Shown: positions 17,392-26,344, counted from the stretch's first letter. The stretch: 64,000 nt of DNA from an uncultured Flavobacteriaceae bacterium (GCA_938029725.1 CALHGE010000041.1:1-64000), one strand, 5' to 3'. Notes: a model not told the origin generated them from the sequence alone. Numbers and translations: made by a program.

Positions 17392-17934
17392 GTGCTAGTA
17401 GAAGCTAATTTAGTCGAAGAATTAAAAGATTCTAAAACCCAATCAAGGGCTTTTGAGGTGTTGGTTAATACCTACAAACAAAGACTCTATTGGCATATTC
17501 GCAACATTGTTTTGAATCATGATGACGCCGATGACGTGCTGCAGAATACCTTTATCAAGGTGTATAAAAATATTGACGGGTTCAAAGGGGAGAGTAAATT
17601 ATATTCTTGGATGTACCGCATTGCCACAAATGAAGCACTTAGTTTTCTAAAGGCAAGATCGAAAAAACAAGGAATAAATAACGAAGAATTGCAAAATCAA
17701 ACGCTAGCTAATTTGCAAGCCGATGTGTATTTTGAGGGCGATAAAATTCAACTCAAATTGCAAAAAGCGATTGCCACCTTACCAGAAAAACAGAAACTAG
17801 TTTTCAATATGAAATATTTTCAAGAATTGAAATACGAAGAAATTTCGAATATTTTAGAAACCTCAGTAGGTGGATTGAAAGCATCATACCATTTGGCAAC
17901 AAAGAAGATTGAAGCTTATTTAAAAGAAGATTAA
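17392..17934 (+). CDS. ECF-family RNA polymerase sigma factor (trio 1)
   Basis: 180 residues from a GTG start at 17392; an AGGAA at 17371-17375 is the only ribosome-site-like string and is rather far upstream, so the start is provisional. Region 2 (residues about 25-90) has DADDVLQNTFIKVYKNIDGFKGESKLYSWMYRIA, the -10 binding helix; region 4 (about 125-175) has LPEKQKLVFNMKYFQELKYEEISNIL and the recognition helix SVGGLKASYHLATKKIE. There is no region 3, as expected for group 4. It is followed by a membrane protein and a CpxP-like protein in tight spacing, the usual order in Bacteroidota for a sigma factor with its regulators. Confidence 0.92.
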   Translation: MLVEANLVEELKDSKTQSRAFEVLVNTYKQRLYWHIRNIVLNHDDADDVLQNTFIKVYKNIDGFKGESKLYSWMYRIATNEALSFLKARSKKQGINNEELQNQTLANLQADVYFEGDKIQLKLQKAIATLPEKQKLVFNMKYFQELKYEEISNILETSVGGLKASYHLATKKIEAYLKED

Positions 17935-17967
17935 ACCTTTTAAGGTATTGATAGTCAAAGTAAAGAG

Positions 17968-18480
17968 ATGAAAGAGTTGAATAAAAATAATCCATTCAAA
18001 ACGCCTGAAAAATATTTCGAGGGCTTTGATGCTAGGTTGATGAAAAAACTTTCGAAAGAAAGCTCCAACATTCCTAAAGAGGAAGGTTTTGCTGTTCCTG
18101 AAAACTATTTTGACTCCGTTCATGCAAAGATTCTTGATAATATAGCTTTTGAGGAAAGACAGGTTATTACGCTAAACCCTCTTAAAAAACACTATTACAC
18201 TGCCGCATCAATTGCAGCAGTCATCCTACTATTTTTCGGTTTAAACTGGAATACATCTGAAGAAGTATCTTTTGAAAATTTAGCCGAAGTGGATATCGAG
18301 CGGTATTTTGAAACTAACGGTTTCGATTTGAGCACTTATGAAATCGCAGAAGTCATTCCCTTTAACGAATTGGAAATCAATGATATCTTAACTACTGGCT
18401 TTGAAGAAGAAAACCTTATTGACTATTTAGATAACAATACAGAAGACTTTAACGAACTAAATCTTGAAGACGATGAATAA
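17968..18480 (+). CDS. single-pass membrane protein, putative anti-sigma factor (trio 1)
   Basis: 170 residues. The first ~60 residues contain two copies of a short motif, PFKTPEKYFEGFDARLMKKL and FAVPENYFDSVHAKILDNI (P-x-x-Y-F with a hydrophobic heptad behind), probably two helices facing the cytoplasm. One membrane segment follows at about residues 72-90 (YYTAASIAAVILLFFGLNW), then an acidic periplasmic tail (DNNTEDFNELNLEDDE). The topology and the place right behind an ECF sigma gene suggest an anti-sigma role, though no ZAS or FecR domain is recognised. It overlaps the next gene's start by 8 nt. Confidence 0.6.
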   Translation: MKELNKNNPFKTPEKYFEGFDARLMKKLSKESSNIPKEEGFAVPENYFDSVHAKILDNIAFEERQVITLNPLKKHYYTAASIAAVILLFFGLNWNTSEEVSFENLAEVDIERYFETNGFDLSTYEIAEVIPFNELEINDILTTGFEEENLIDYLDNNTEDFNELNLEDDE

Positions 18481-18928
18481 GCTACATAAAATATTCTTGC
18501 TGGCCCTATTGTTTGCCACAACAGTCTTTTACGGACAGCGCAAACAAGAACATAAAAAAATAAAAGCATTGAAAATTGCTTTTATTACTGAAAAGCTAAA
18601 TTTATCAAGTGCAGAAGCCGAAACTTTCTGGCCTATTTACAATGGCTATCAAGAAAAAAAAGAAGCGCTTAGACAAAGAGGACGCACCCAAATAAGGAGT
18701 AAAATCAAAGAAGCAGATGTGCTTTCTGAAAAAGAAGCGAAAGTGCTTTTGGAAAAACATATTCGTTTCGAAGAAGAAGAGGAAGCACTTGACAAAGCCT
18801 TTCTAAAAGAAGTTGGCAAGGCAATCTCAGCAAAAAAAACACTTTTATTACTGCGCTCCGAAGGAGAATTCAAAAGACAATTGATTAAGCAGTACCATCA
18901 TAAAAAAGGTGGTGGCGGGTACCGCTGA
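18473..18928 (+). CDS. CpxP/Spy-like periplasmic protein, 'sensor of ECF sigma' type (trio 1)
   Basis: 151 residues from the ATG at 18473, which overlaps the previous stop (ATGAATAA); a TTG at 18464 would add three residues. The signal peptide LHKIFLLALLFATTVFYGQ ends in GQ. The mature part is almost entirely charged helix: KIKALKIAFITEKLNLSSAEAETFWPIYNGYQ is the LTxxE/A-FWPxY block seen in Bacteroidota proteins placed behind ECF sigma genes and related to Spy/CpxP. The C-terminus ends HHKKGGGGYR, a basic glycine tail. It probably senses periplasmic folding or metal stress and passes the signal to the membrane protein before it. Confidence 0.7.
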   Translation: MNKLHKIFLLALLFATTVFYGQRKQEHKKIKALKIAFITEKLNLSSAEAETFWPIYNGYQEKKEALRQRGRTQIRSKIKEADVLSEKEAKVLLEKHIRFEEEEEALDKAFLKEVGKAISAKKTLLLLRSEGEFKRQLIKQYHHKKGGGGYR

Positions 18929-19043
18929 ACAACACTGAATAAAATAATGATCCGCACAAACGCAGTAGATAATAAATTCAAGTTCCTCGGCTAAGTATGT
19001 CTTGAGTAAGATCAAATAGTTCAAAGTGAAATTCGTGAAAATT

Positions 19044-20084
19044 TTATCTGAAAATTAATTTTGATATGCGATTCTTACCTGCAGCATAGGCAACAGAATC
19101 ATTTAGGAAGCGGATCGTATAAAAGGGCTCATCAGAAAGTTGACTCCATGTATTTCCAGTATCACTTGAGTAAGAGATTCCGGTAAAGCCTACGGCAACA
19201 ATTTCTTTTCCAGAAGATTTAGGCACGAATTGTACGCAACTTTTGTAGGACGGCTCTTTTCCATCGGCAATTAACTTCCATGTTTTTCCGCCATCGCTAG
19301 TAATCGCGGTATTAGCCCTATTAGCAGCCGGATTGGTATAATCACCACCCATTGCAATTCCCAAATTCGCATCATAAAAATCAATGGAGTAGATGCCTTC
19401 TGTCTCCCCCTTATTTAAAATAGGCGTCTGAAATGCCTCCCATGTTTTTCCTTTATCTTGAGAAAATAAAATTCTTTTGGTACTTGCTATCCAGGTCTTG
19501 TCTTCTAGCGTTTTAATATTAGTATTACTTGCTGCAAATGCAGCTTCACCTTCAATTCCTTCAGGAAGCACATCACAGGGTAATTTATTCCAGGTATAGC
19601 CCCCATCTCTGGTAAGAATAATTGAAAGACAGCCCGCTACAGTATCTCCTACTGCTATTCCTTCTGTATCATTCCAAAAGGTCATCGCATCATAGAAAAC
19701 ACCATCGCCTTCTTCCATATAAACCAAATCCATTTTTCCAGTATCACCAGTTTTGTAAAGTAAAGCAGGATTCCCTACAGAAAGCATAAAGAAATCTTTT
19801 GCCGTATGAGCGACCGCTCTAAATTCAGGAATACTGGTGTGGTGCTTCTCTACGCCTTCCATGATTTTACCGGTACGCAAATCTATATTACCGAAAGTTC
19901 CTTTATTAGCAGAATAGCGCAGGGTATTCCCCACGATATCAATGGCACGAATACTTAAACTGTCTTCGTAGATGGTTTCAATCGCAACAGAAGTATAAGG
20001 AAATTTGTTTTCGGTTTCGTTACAAGAAAACATTACAATTAAAAGAAGTAGAAGGCCTAGTTTATGCATACCCAAAAGTAGCAT
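19044..20084 (-). CDS. YCF48/BNR-type beta-propeller lipoprotein
   Basis: 346 residues. A lipobox ends in C (VMFSC near residue 21), so it is a lipoprotein. Four Asp-box-like motifs are visible: TRDGGYTW, SQDKGKTW, TSDGGKTW and SSDTGNTW, spaced about 60 residues apart as in YCF48/HCF136 or sialidase-like propellers. It is often named oxidoreductase in databases without evidence. The first ATG (20084) or the second (20069) could be used; the latter gives a shorter signal peptide, MHKLGLLLLL. It is the last gene of the minus-strand operon YHYH-MORN-SCO-propeller, 5 nt behind the SCO gene. Confidence 0.72.
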   Translation of the reverse strand: MLLLGMHKLGLLLLLIVMFSCNETENKFPYTSVAIETIYEDSLSIRAIDIVGNTLRYSANKGTFGNIDLRTGKIMEGVEKHHTSIPEFRAVAHTAKDFFMLSVGNPALLYKTGDTGKMDLVYMEEGDGVFYDAMTFWNDTEGIAVGDTVAGCLSIILTRDGGYTWNKLPCDVLPEGIEGEAAFAASNTNIKTLEDKTWIASTKRILFSQDKGKTWEAFQTPILNKGETEGIYSIDFYDANLGIAMGGDYTNPAANRANTAITSDGGKTWKLIADGKEPSYKSCVQFVPKSSGKEIVAVGFTGISYSSDTGNTWSQLSDEPFYTIRFLNDSVAYAAGKNRISKLIFR

Positions 20085-20089
20085 AATTA

Positions 20090-20752
20090 TTAAAGCTCCT
20101 TTTTAAGAATTTTTATATGACGTATCAAGCGTTTGACTTCAAGAGCCAAAGTACCGTTATATACACCTCTGATATACCCCTCTTTATCAACCAGAACAAA
20201 ATTTTCTGTATGAATGAAATTTGTTTCGTCTTGGGTTTTTACAAAATCTTCATCGGCAAAATAACCATTTCTTGCGATAGTATAAATCGCATCTTTATCA
20301 CCAGTCACCAAATTCCATTGGGGTAATTGCACCTTATGTTCTTCAGCATACGTCGCTAAAGCAGCTACAGTATCATTCCAAGGCATGACAGAATGAGATA
20401 TTAGTTTTATATTCTGATCATTTTGATATTCCTTTTGAAGTAAGCCCATATGCTTGGTCAATTTGGGGCAGATACCGGGACAAATTGTAAAAAAGAAATC
20501 GGCCACATAAATTTTTCCTTCAAAGGTTTTATTGGTAACCTCATCTCCTACTTGATTCGTAAAAGAAAACGCTGGAATTTTATGGTTTCCCTTCTCCCAT
20601 TCGGGGGTGAATATAGCCGTGTTAAAATACGGCAATTGGGTAATTTCAGTGTTTTCGACATGCGCAGGTTTTTCTGTTCTCTTATTGCTGTCTGCACAAG
20701 AAACAAGGCTTATGAAGGCAATCATTAAAAAACTAAAGCTATTGCAGTTCAT
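20090..20752 (-). CDS. SCO1/SenC-family lipoprotein, copy 1
   Basis: 220 residues. Lipobox LVSCA (C19) anchors it to a membrane. The thioredoxin-like fold has the copper-binding/redox motif CPGICPK (C91, C95) and the distal His H181 in IHTENFVLVDKEG, the three ligands that bind Cu(I)/Cu(II) in SCO proteins. The family inserts copper into cytochrome oxidase CuA or works as a periplasmic thiol-redox protein. No cytochrome oxidase gene is near, so a job tied to the YHYH partners is more likely (inference). Its start overlaps the MORN gene by 14 nt. Copy 2 is at 27547-28242. Confidence 0.88.
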   Translation of the reverse strand: MNCNSFSFLMIAFISLVSCADSNKRTEKPAHVENTEITQLPYFNTAIFTPEWEKGNHKIPAFSFTNQVGDEVTNKTFEGKIYVADFFFTICPGICPKLTKHMGLLQKEYQNDQNIKLISHSVMPWNDTVAALATYAEEHKVQLPQWNLVTGDKDAIYTIARNGYFADEDFVKTQDETNFIHTENFVLVDKEGYIRGVYNGTLALEVKRLIRHIKILKKEL

Positions 20753-21299
20753 TTGAATGAGTCTTAACTGTGTAGCACTTCTTTAAACCAATCAAACCGA
20801 AACGCTCGCCATTTCTAACTTCATAATTGGCTCTGATTTTTCCGCCGTCAGTCCACATACGTTGGCTTCCAATTTCTTTTCCGGAGGCATAATTAAAATC
20901 ACGAACCAATTGTCCGTTTGGGTACCATTCTTTTCGACTGCCTTCGTACTCGCCCTTAGTATTGAAATGATACTCAAATTTAGGAGTTCCATCTTTCCAC
21001 CATCCGAGGTGATTATTAATTTTTATCCCTTGAGAATACCAACGACTTTGAGAAGGTTTACCATTCGGGTACCATTGCTTTTCATAACCGTCTTTACGTC
21101 CTGCTACATATTGTAATTTCATTTTAAACGAAGTATTGGCATAAGTTGAAACTAACAGCCCTTCAAAAGGATTGTTTTGATAATAGAGTACTCCGTTCAC
21201 CACTGTGAGCTCGGTATTCGATTTATCAACAACCAAGTACTTTCCTTTACAGGATACTAGCATTGATACCAAAACTATAAAAAGAACTAAAAATCGCAT
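20739..21299 (-). CDS. MORN-repeat (YwqK-like) lipoprotein, copy 1
   Basis: 186 residues. Lipobox MLVSCK (Cys 17), then 5-6 MORN-like repeats of about 22 residues (YPNGKPSQSRWY, WWKDGTPKFEYHF, EWYPNGQLVRDFNY, W-TDGGKIRANYE). The C-terminal end has NGERFG...KKCYT, with a single Cys that is also found in copy 2. Database pipelines name such proteins YwqK-family antitoxins; the lipobox and the lack of a toxin gene argue against that here. It lies 4 nt behind the YHYH gene and overlaps the SCO gene, so the triad is translated as a unit. Probable role: surface or periplasmic scaffold. Confidence 0.75.
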   Translation of the reverse strand: MRFLVLFIVLVSMLVSCKGKYLVVDKSNTELTVVNGVLYYQNNPFEGLLVSTYANTSFKMKLQYVAGRKDGYEKQWYPNGKPSQSRWYSQGIKINNHLGWWKDGTPKFEYHFNTKGEYEGSRKEWYPNGQLVRDFNYASGKEIGSQRMWTDGGKIRANYEVRNGERFGLIGLKKCYTVKTHSNELQ

Positions 21300-21303
21300 C
21301 TAC

Positions 21304-22113
21304 CTATTGACTTATATTACCTGGTGTACCATAAAAACCATTCCCATTCAAATACGGATCTGCATCGGTAATGTGATAGTGATAAATGCCATTAGGAAAA
21401 TCTGCCGTTGCACTCGTATGCCCATGAAAATCATCTAAATCTTCATTAGTAACAGCAACATCATTTTCCATCGGGCCATAAACAGGAAACCCATCAGAAA
21501 GCAAACCTAGAAAAGCATCAGCGCCAAATTCACCCGTTAAATAGGTGGGTTCTATATGATAATGATATTGTCCTGAATTCTGTGGATGTCCTAAAAACTG
21601 ATCAAACGAATTAATCTCATTGGTTAAGGGCTGATTATTAGGGCCTGCATATTGATTGTAAAAAACAATACCATTTCTAGAAATTCCAATAGGACCCAAA
21701 GAAGTAGTTGCATTGTTGCTTGCAGCTGCTGGGTTTAAAGGAATCGTAAACATAATGTTCTGTTCTGCTATTCGATTCGGATTGAGATTGAAGTCTGCAT
21801 TGTCACCAGTATAGGCTTCGTAGAGTTCATTGGAAGTGTCCCAATACGGACTCGTATGATTTGGTAAGTCAGTTGTGGTGAAAATAACATTGTCACCACT
21901 AATTTCATAAGAAAGGTCAGTGCCTTCAAATAAGCCTAAAATAGCATTAATGTCATACACAGTATCTTCTGCAACCTCATCATTATCGTCGAAATCTTCT
22001 CCATCGGTATCAACAACCGGATCGACACTGTTATCAGAAGAACAAGAAACACTTGTGACACTCACTAAAAGCACATTCATCAATACTGGAAATAGGAATT
22101 TAAAATCTTTCAT
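21304..22113 (-). CDS. YHYH-domain lipoprotein, copy 1
   Basis: 269 residues. Lipobox SVSCSS (C24) is followed by an acidic stretch (VDTDGEDFDDNDEVAED), typical of surface-exported flavobacterial lipoproteins. The YHYH domain has both diagnostic motifs, GQYHYHIEPTYL and GIYHYHITDADPY, and between them LSDGFPVYGP and DLDDFHGHT. The rich His/Tyr/Asp pattern suggests metal binding, but the family (PF14240) has no proven function that I know. First gene of the YHYH-MORN-SCO-propeller operon. The 59 bp to the sulfatase stop has no good match to the CAAGTTT-N13-CATCT motif, only a poor one near 22132. Confidence 0.82.
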   Translation of the reverse strand: MKDFKFLFPVLMNVLLVSVTSVSCSSDNSVDPVVDTDGEDFDDNDEVAEDTVYDINAILGLFEGTDLSYEISGDNVIFTTTDLPNHTSPYWDTSNELYEAYTGDNADFNLNPNRIAEQNIMFTIPLNPAAASNNATTSLGPIGISRNGIVFYNQYAGPNNQPLTNEINSFDQFLGHPQNSGQYHYHIEPTYLTGEFGADAFLGLLSDGFPVYGPMENDVAVTNEDLDDFHGHTSATADFPNGIYHYHITDADPYLNGNGFYGTPGNISQ

Positions 22114-22172
22114 TGGTCAGGGGTATTTGGGTTTTGTATGTCGTCTTTTTTTTAACTATAATCGAGGTATAA

Positions 22173-23534
22173 TTAATTTCGCATCAGCGCTAACTCGGCA
22201 GTAAGCTTATCTTTTTCTGCACTGTTCGTATCGCTTAGGGGCAATTGATTTGCATTGAGTAAGTTCGTATCCTCCAAAGCATCTAAACTTAAATCAAACA
22301 GAGCCTCATCACCGTCAGAAAATAGAATGTATTTGTACCTGTCATTTCTAATAGTCTTATCTGACCCACCTAAATCATAACCAACTTCAGAATAAATATA
22401 TTCTCTATTATTTGAAGTAGTTCCATCGAACAAGGCTTTAAATGACCTACTATCATTGATTTCGGTTGTGCTCGTACCAGCAACATCTGCTATTGTAGCA
22501 AATAGGTCAGCTGTTCCTACAAGGGCATCTTCGGTTTCATTCATTCGGCTAACTGTTGCGCCTGAAATTACCATAGGCACATTTACACCGCCTTGATAAA
22601 CAGTTCCTTTAACACGTCTATTAGGGTATTCTTGCCTCACTTGATTAGGTGTACCATTATCTCCAATAAATAGAATAAGTGTATTGTCTTTTTCTTCTTG
22701 AGTCATTGAATTTAAGAACCTGCCCATTTCTGAATCCATAGCTTCTAAAGCAGCCATGTAATATGGGGTTGGGTTGGCGTCAATACTTGATTGATCATCA
22801 GCTAGCGCTCCTTGAGAATGTAGGCCTGTAGGTGGTAAATGAAAAGGTGTATGTGGTGCGTTGTAAGCCAACCATAAGAACCAAGGTTTGGTTTGATCGT
22901 CTACCCAATCGATAGCAAGATCTGTAAATTTTGTTGTTGTGTATTCTGTAGATGTGCTAGTATTGCCATCTTCTATCAAACTCCAGTTTGAATAATCTTG
23001 CACGCCACCGCTAAGAAATCCGGCATAATAATCGATTCCCATAGCTGTTGGGTGACTTGAATCTTTTGACAAATGCCATTTACCTATGACTGCATGGCTA
23101 TAGGTGTCATTCGTATTCTCATCTAAATATTTCTGAATTGATGTTTCTGAGGTTGCCAATACATCATCAACTTTAAGCACATTTGTTCGAAAACCATATT
23201 TACCAGTCAGTATACTTGCTCTTGTTGGCGTACATGTCGGATAGGCCCAAACATTATTAAACGTAATGCCTGAATTGATCATGCTTTGCAAAGTAGGCAT
23301 GTTCGGTTTTGTAGCGCCTATAGAATAACCCGGACTTGCGTCTAAGCCCATGTCATCAGCAATTATTAAGAGAATGTTTGGATTGTCGCTAGTGTCGTTA
23401 TCGGCTGGTTCATCTGTCGTTTCATCATCAGCATCTTGTTCTGTACCTGTGTTCGTTTCAGGTAATCCATCATCAGAACTACAAGCAAAGAAAAAAACTA
23501 TAAATACAACTACGAAAAGGCTTTTGATTTTCAT
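22173..23534 (-). CDS. sulfatase-family hydrolase, lipoprotein
   Basis: 453 residues. Lipobox FFACSS (C18), then an acidic linker (EQDADDETTDEPADNDTSDN). The S1 sulfatase core begins NILLIIADDMGLD (metal Asp 60/61); the formylglycine signature CTPTRASILTG is at C101-R105, so a C-type anaerobic maturase (anSME) or FGE would be needed for activity. A later metal pair lies in LFIGDNGTPNQ. The length is short but covers the whole alkaline-phosphatase-like fold. Sulfated marine polysaccharides are the usual substrates, but no PUL (SusCD) is nearby; its place in the YHYH cluster hints at another sulfate or phosphate ester (inference). Confidence 0.88.
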   Translation of the reverse strand: MKIKSLFVVVFIVFFFACSSDDGLPETNTGTEQDADDETTDEPADNDTSDNPNILLIIADDMGLDASPGYSIGATKPNMPTLQSMINSGITFNNVWAYPTCTPTRASILTGKYGFRTNVLKVDDVLATSETSIQKYLDENTNDTYSHAVIGKWHLSKDSSHPTAMGIDYYAGFLSGGVQDYSNWSLIEDGNTSTSTEYTTTKFTDLAIDWVDDQTKPWFLWLAYNAPHTPFHLPPTGLHSQGALADDQSSIDANPTPYYMAALEAMDSEMGRFLNSMTQEEKDNTLILFIGDNGTPNQVRQEYPNRRVKGTVYQGGVNVPMVISGATVSRMNETEDALVGTADLFATIADVAGTSTTEINDSRSFKALFDGTTSNNREYIYSEVGYDLGGSDKTIRNDRYKYILFSDGDEALFDLSLDALEDTNLLNANQLPLSDTNSAEKDKLTAELALMRN

Positions 23535-23713
23535 TAGACTTGGGGTTTAATTACTCATTCGACTAATCACACTCTAAAAGGTTTAATTAGAACAGATTCA
23601 AGTATGCTTTATTGCTATTTTTAGCGAACTTATATTTTAAACAAAGACAGCATACAACTGACAGCTAGCCATTTCTATCTACGAAGTGTAATAAAACACC
23701 TAATCTTACTGGT

Positions 23714-24529
23714 TTACGAATTCGCTTTAAACCAATAATTTAAAAGTACATCAGAAGGTCTACTTTGATCTGCTGAGTTCGGTGGACCACCTCGTTGACC
23801 GCCTTGACCGCCACCACCTTTACGACCACCGCCGCCAGGAGGACCTCCTTGACCTCCACCAGATCTGCCTCCTCCTTGTTGACCACCGATAGTTAAACCT
23901 CCTAAATTGCCGTTTAAACTTCCATCATTGTTTTGTTTTTTCTTCTCTTTAACTGTTTTTACACCTATTGTTAATTTTGAAAGGTCCTTTTTTGAATCGA
24001 TATTGATTTTAGTTTTCGGAAGCTTTAACTCATACTCAAAAAGACCTTCTACCTCATCGTAGGTAAATGATACAGAGATTGCTAAATTGTTTAAAAGAAT
24101 ATTAAATTCTTCGGTGTCATTATAATAGCCGTATTCCGCAAATTGATGATAGTCGCTTTCTATAATTTTTTTAATCTTCTTTCGCCGATGCTCTTGATCT
24201 TCTTCCGAACGATTTGTTCCCCTTCTATCACCTTTGGGTTGTTTTCGATTTGTTGCTATAGATTCAGAAGGGTATTTAATGTAAACGTTTTGTTTCTTCT
24301 TGCCTTTAATATCAAAAAAAACAGATACTCCTAAATGAAGGATTGACATAATCGTCTTTTCATCTGTAGTGCTAATGTTTACCATTACATTGTTTGCATC
24401 CTCTGAGAACTCATAGCTCACCTTTTCGTCGGTTAATACTGTATCTATACCAACAAATGCTACTGAAGATTTTGCAGTAGCTGAAAATGTTAGACTGCAT
24501 ACTAATAGAGTAAATAATATATGTTTCAT
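23714..24529 (-). CDS. exported glycine-rich protein of unknown function
   Basis: 271 residues with a signal peptide (MKHILFTLLVCSLTFSATA). The first two thirds (to about 205) look like a beta-rich domain with a charged insert (RKQPKGDRRGTNRSEEDQEHRRKK); the domain is not recognised. Residues about 205-262 are a low-complexity segment of Gly, Gln, Pro and Arg (GGQQGGGRSGGGQGGPPGGG-like), followed by a short hydrophobic end, LLNYWFKANS. Shorter GGP/RGG patches recur in other proteins of this cluster. It starts 22 nt after the EF-hand YHYH gene and is the last gene of the operon begun at 27376. Confidence 0.7.
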   Translation of the reverse strand: MKHILFTLLVCSLTFSATAKSSVAFVGIDTVLTDEKVSYEFSEDANNVMVNISTTDEKTIMSILHLGVSVFFDIKGKKKQNVYIKYPSESIATNRKQPKGDRRGTNRSEEDQEHRRKKIKKIIESDYHQFAEYGYYNDTEEFNILLNNLAISVSFTYDEVEGLFEYELKLPKTKINIDSKKDLSKLTIGVKTVKEKKKQNNDGSLNGNLGGLTIGGQQGGGRSGGGQGGPPGGGGRKGGGGQGGQRGGPPNSADQSRPSDVLLNYWFKANS

Positions 24530-24551
24530 ATAATTGATTTTGTAAATTGAA

Positions 24552-25676
24552 TTACGACCGTGGTCCTTTAGGTTGTGCCAAATCTTTTTCTAGTTCGGCT
24601 TTAGATATATAGCCATCGCTGTTTCTATCAACTTCAGAAAACTTTTCTTTTAATGGTCCCTGTGATTCTTTAATCGCAATTTTTCCATCTGTATTCGCGT
24701 CCATTTTTTCAAACAAATCTTTTACAGATGGTCGCTCTCCTCTTGGTCCACGACCCCCTTGTCCGGAAACTTGAGGTGGACCTCCGCGTTCTTGCGATTC
24801 AAATTCACCCATCAAACATCTACTCACATACGGAAATTCATTGGTGACCAAATACATATATTGCCCATCAATAGTAATTCCGTTGCATTCATCTAAATCA
24901 CCAGAGCCATCTACAAATGTATAATCAGAACCATAGGTTCCATCATGGTGACTTCCGAGTGAAATATCCATTGTTTGCATAGGGTTTGAATAGGTGCAAT
25001 CCTCCCCTTCTCTATTGCCCTCTTCCAGCTTAAAACTTGGTTTATAAGCATTACTTTTCGAGTAGTACATTGGGAAACCGTCATGGGCAAAACCAATATG
25101 TATCAGATCTTCTCCAACATCTAAATCTTCAATTACGGCTGTGGGTTTGCCGTGATAATGATAAGAGCCTGTTGGTTGCACATGAGCATGATTACCGTCT
25201 AAACCCAAATCAATAACATCTTGAAGTGCCTCTACACGATAATTTTCACCAGATTCGCAAACCACTACTTCTCCCGTACCTGGTTCAAATTTTATTCCGT
25301 TTATAGCAATTCCTGGTTCTCTAATCCATTGGACTTTTCCAGTATATTTCGGATGTAATGGAAAACTAAAAGTTCTGTTTTGAGCCGAAATGGTATTTGG
25401 GTTGCCCGAATTTGGAAACTCCCCAGTAGCATGATTAGGTAATGAATTTGTTATCATTATTCGCTCTTCTGCCGTAATAGTAACTTTGGTTTTAGTACCA
25501 AACTTTTTATCATTCAAGTTATAGGCGCCAAAATAATTTTCTGAAACATGAGCTAGTATTACCTCATCATGTACATGGGTATCAGGGCCATGTGCATGGT
25601 TTTTGTTTTTACCATTACACCCGGTGAAAAGCAATCCTGTAACTAAGGGAATAATCAAAATAACTAAATGTTTCAT
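24552..25676 (-). CDS. YHYH-domain lipoprotein with C-terminal EF-hand pair
   Basis: 374 residues. Lipobox GLLFTGCNG (Cys 20) is followed by a His-rich start (NHAHGPDTHVHDE). The YHYH domain (about 30-290) has one intact motif, GSYHYHGKP, then HDGFPMYY and LDECNG; the second YHYH position reads GQYMYLVTNEFPY, so that motif is altered. A GGPP/GRGPRG linker (about 300-322) joins two EF-hands: DANTDGKIAIKE and DRNSDGYISKAE, each a complete 12-residue calcium loop. The same EF-hand pair occurs as a stand-alone protein at 31273-31560. It is 4 nt from the DUF6702-like gene, so tightly coupled. Confidence 0.85.
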   Translation of the reverse strand: MKHLVILIIPLVTGLLFTGCNGKNKNHAHGPDTHVHDEVILAHVSENYFGAYNLNDKKFGTKTKVTITAEERIMITNSLPNHATGEFPNSGNPNTISAQNRTFSFPLHPKYTGKVQWIREPGIAINGIKFEPGTGEVVVCESGENYRVEALQDVIDLGLDGNHAHVQPTGSYHYHGKPTAVIEDLDVGEDLIHIGFAHDGFPMYYSKSNAYKPSFKLEEGNREGEDCTYSNPMQTMDISLGSHHDGTYGSDYTFVDGSGDLDECNGITIDGQYMYLVTNEFPYVSRCLMGEFESQERGGPPQVSGQGGRGPRGERPSVKDLFEKMDANTDGKIAIKESQGPLKEKFSEVDRNSDGYISKAELEKDLAQPKGPRS

Positions 25677-25680
25677 CGTA

Positions 25681-26322
25681 TTAATTTTTTAAGCTAACTA
25701 CAGTTAATCCACTATTCTTAATAAGGCGAGAATTCATAAGCAATAGTAATGCAGCAATACCGGCTATCACTATCAATAGTAATCCTGCAGAAATCAAACT
25801 TGTATTATTTTCTTCTACTTCTGCAAATTCATTACCATTTACTTGTAATTCCACCGTATGATTATTTGCATCGTTTAATACAAACTGTTCTTTACTAAAG
25901 CCTTCTTTTAAAAGTACCAACGCACTCTGACTTTTATGTATGTCATCAAAAACTGTATTCTTTACCCATGCAGATTTTATATCTGAAGGAATACCAAAAA
26001 CTTGGAAAACTACCTTAGTTTCATGACCTAATCGCACAGCTCCGTTACCTAAGGTTATGTTTTGACTATCATTAAAACTTAAATGAAAATTATTTTTGAT
26101 ATGTTCAATCACCATTTGCTGAAACTCTTCAGGGGTTTCATAGGGAGTTTCAGCAAAATGTGTTCGTATTTCATGTTGAAAAGCAGTCAATGAAGAACTA
26201 ATCTGCAATACCCATGTACCATTTTCTTTTTCCATAAGCATAGTTGTAGAAATATCTGCTTGGTGCGCTTTCATTCCTAAAGACATTAGAAATACCGCTA
26301 CTATTAGTATGAATTTTTTCAT
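25681..26322 (-). CDS. DUF6702-like exported protein with C-terminal membrane anchor
   Basis: 213 residues. The signal peptide ends MSLGMKA, after which the mature chain would begin with His (HQADISTTML). A beta-rich region with VIEHIKNNFHLSFND and GHETKVVFQVFGIPSDIKSAWVKNTVFDD recalls the Bacteroidota DUF6702 family. Residues about 175-197 form one membrane helix followed by a short basic tail, giving an outward-facing domain on the inner or outer membrane. An N-terminal His is a copper ligand in several unrelated periplasmic proteins, which would fit the SCO neighbours, but this is inference. It lies 22 nt after the YHYH gene and 4 nt before the next. Confidence 0.6.
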   Translation of the reverse strand: MKKFILIVAVFLMSLGMKAHQADISTTMLMEKENGTWVLQISSSLTAFQHEIRTHFAETPYETPEEFQQMVIEHIKNNFHLSFNDSQNITLGNGAVRLGHETKVVFQVFGIPSDIKSAWVKNTVFDDIHKSQSALVLLKEGFSKEQFVLNDANNHTVELQVNGNEFAEVEENNTSLISAGLLLIVIAGIAALLLLMNSRLIKNSGLTVVSLKN

Positions 26323-26344
26323 GTTTTATTATTAAAACGTATGA

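Noticed and set aside
22114..22172. Fifth copy of the ECF promoter motif before YHYH copy 1
   Set aside because: The best fit (TTTTGTATG at 22132-22140 and an AACTA string behind) matches only about six of nine bases in one box, and the spacing is off by one; too weak to claim.
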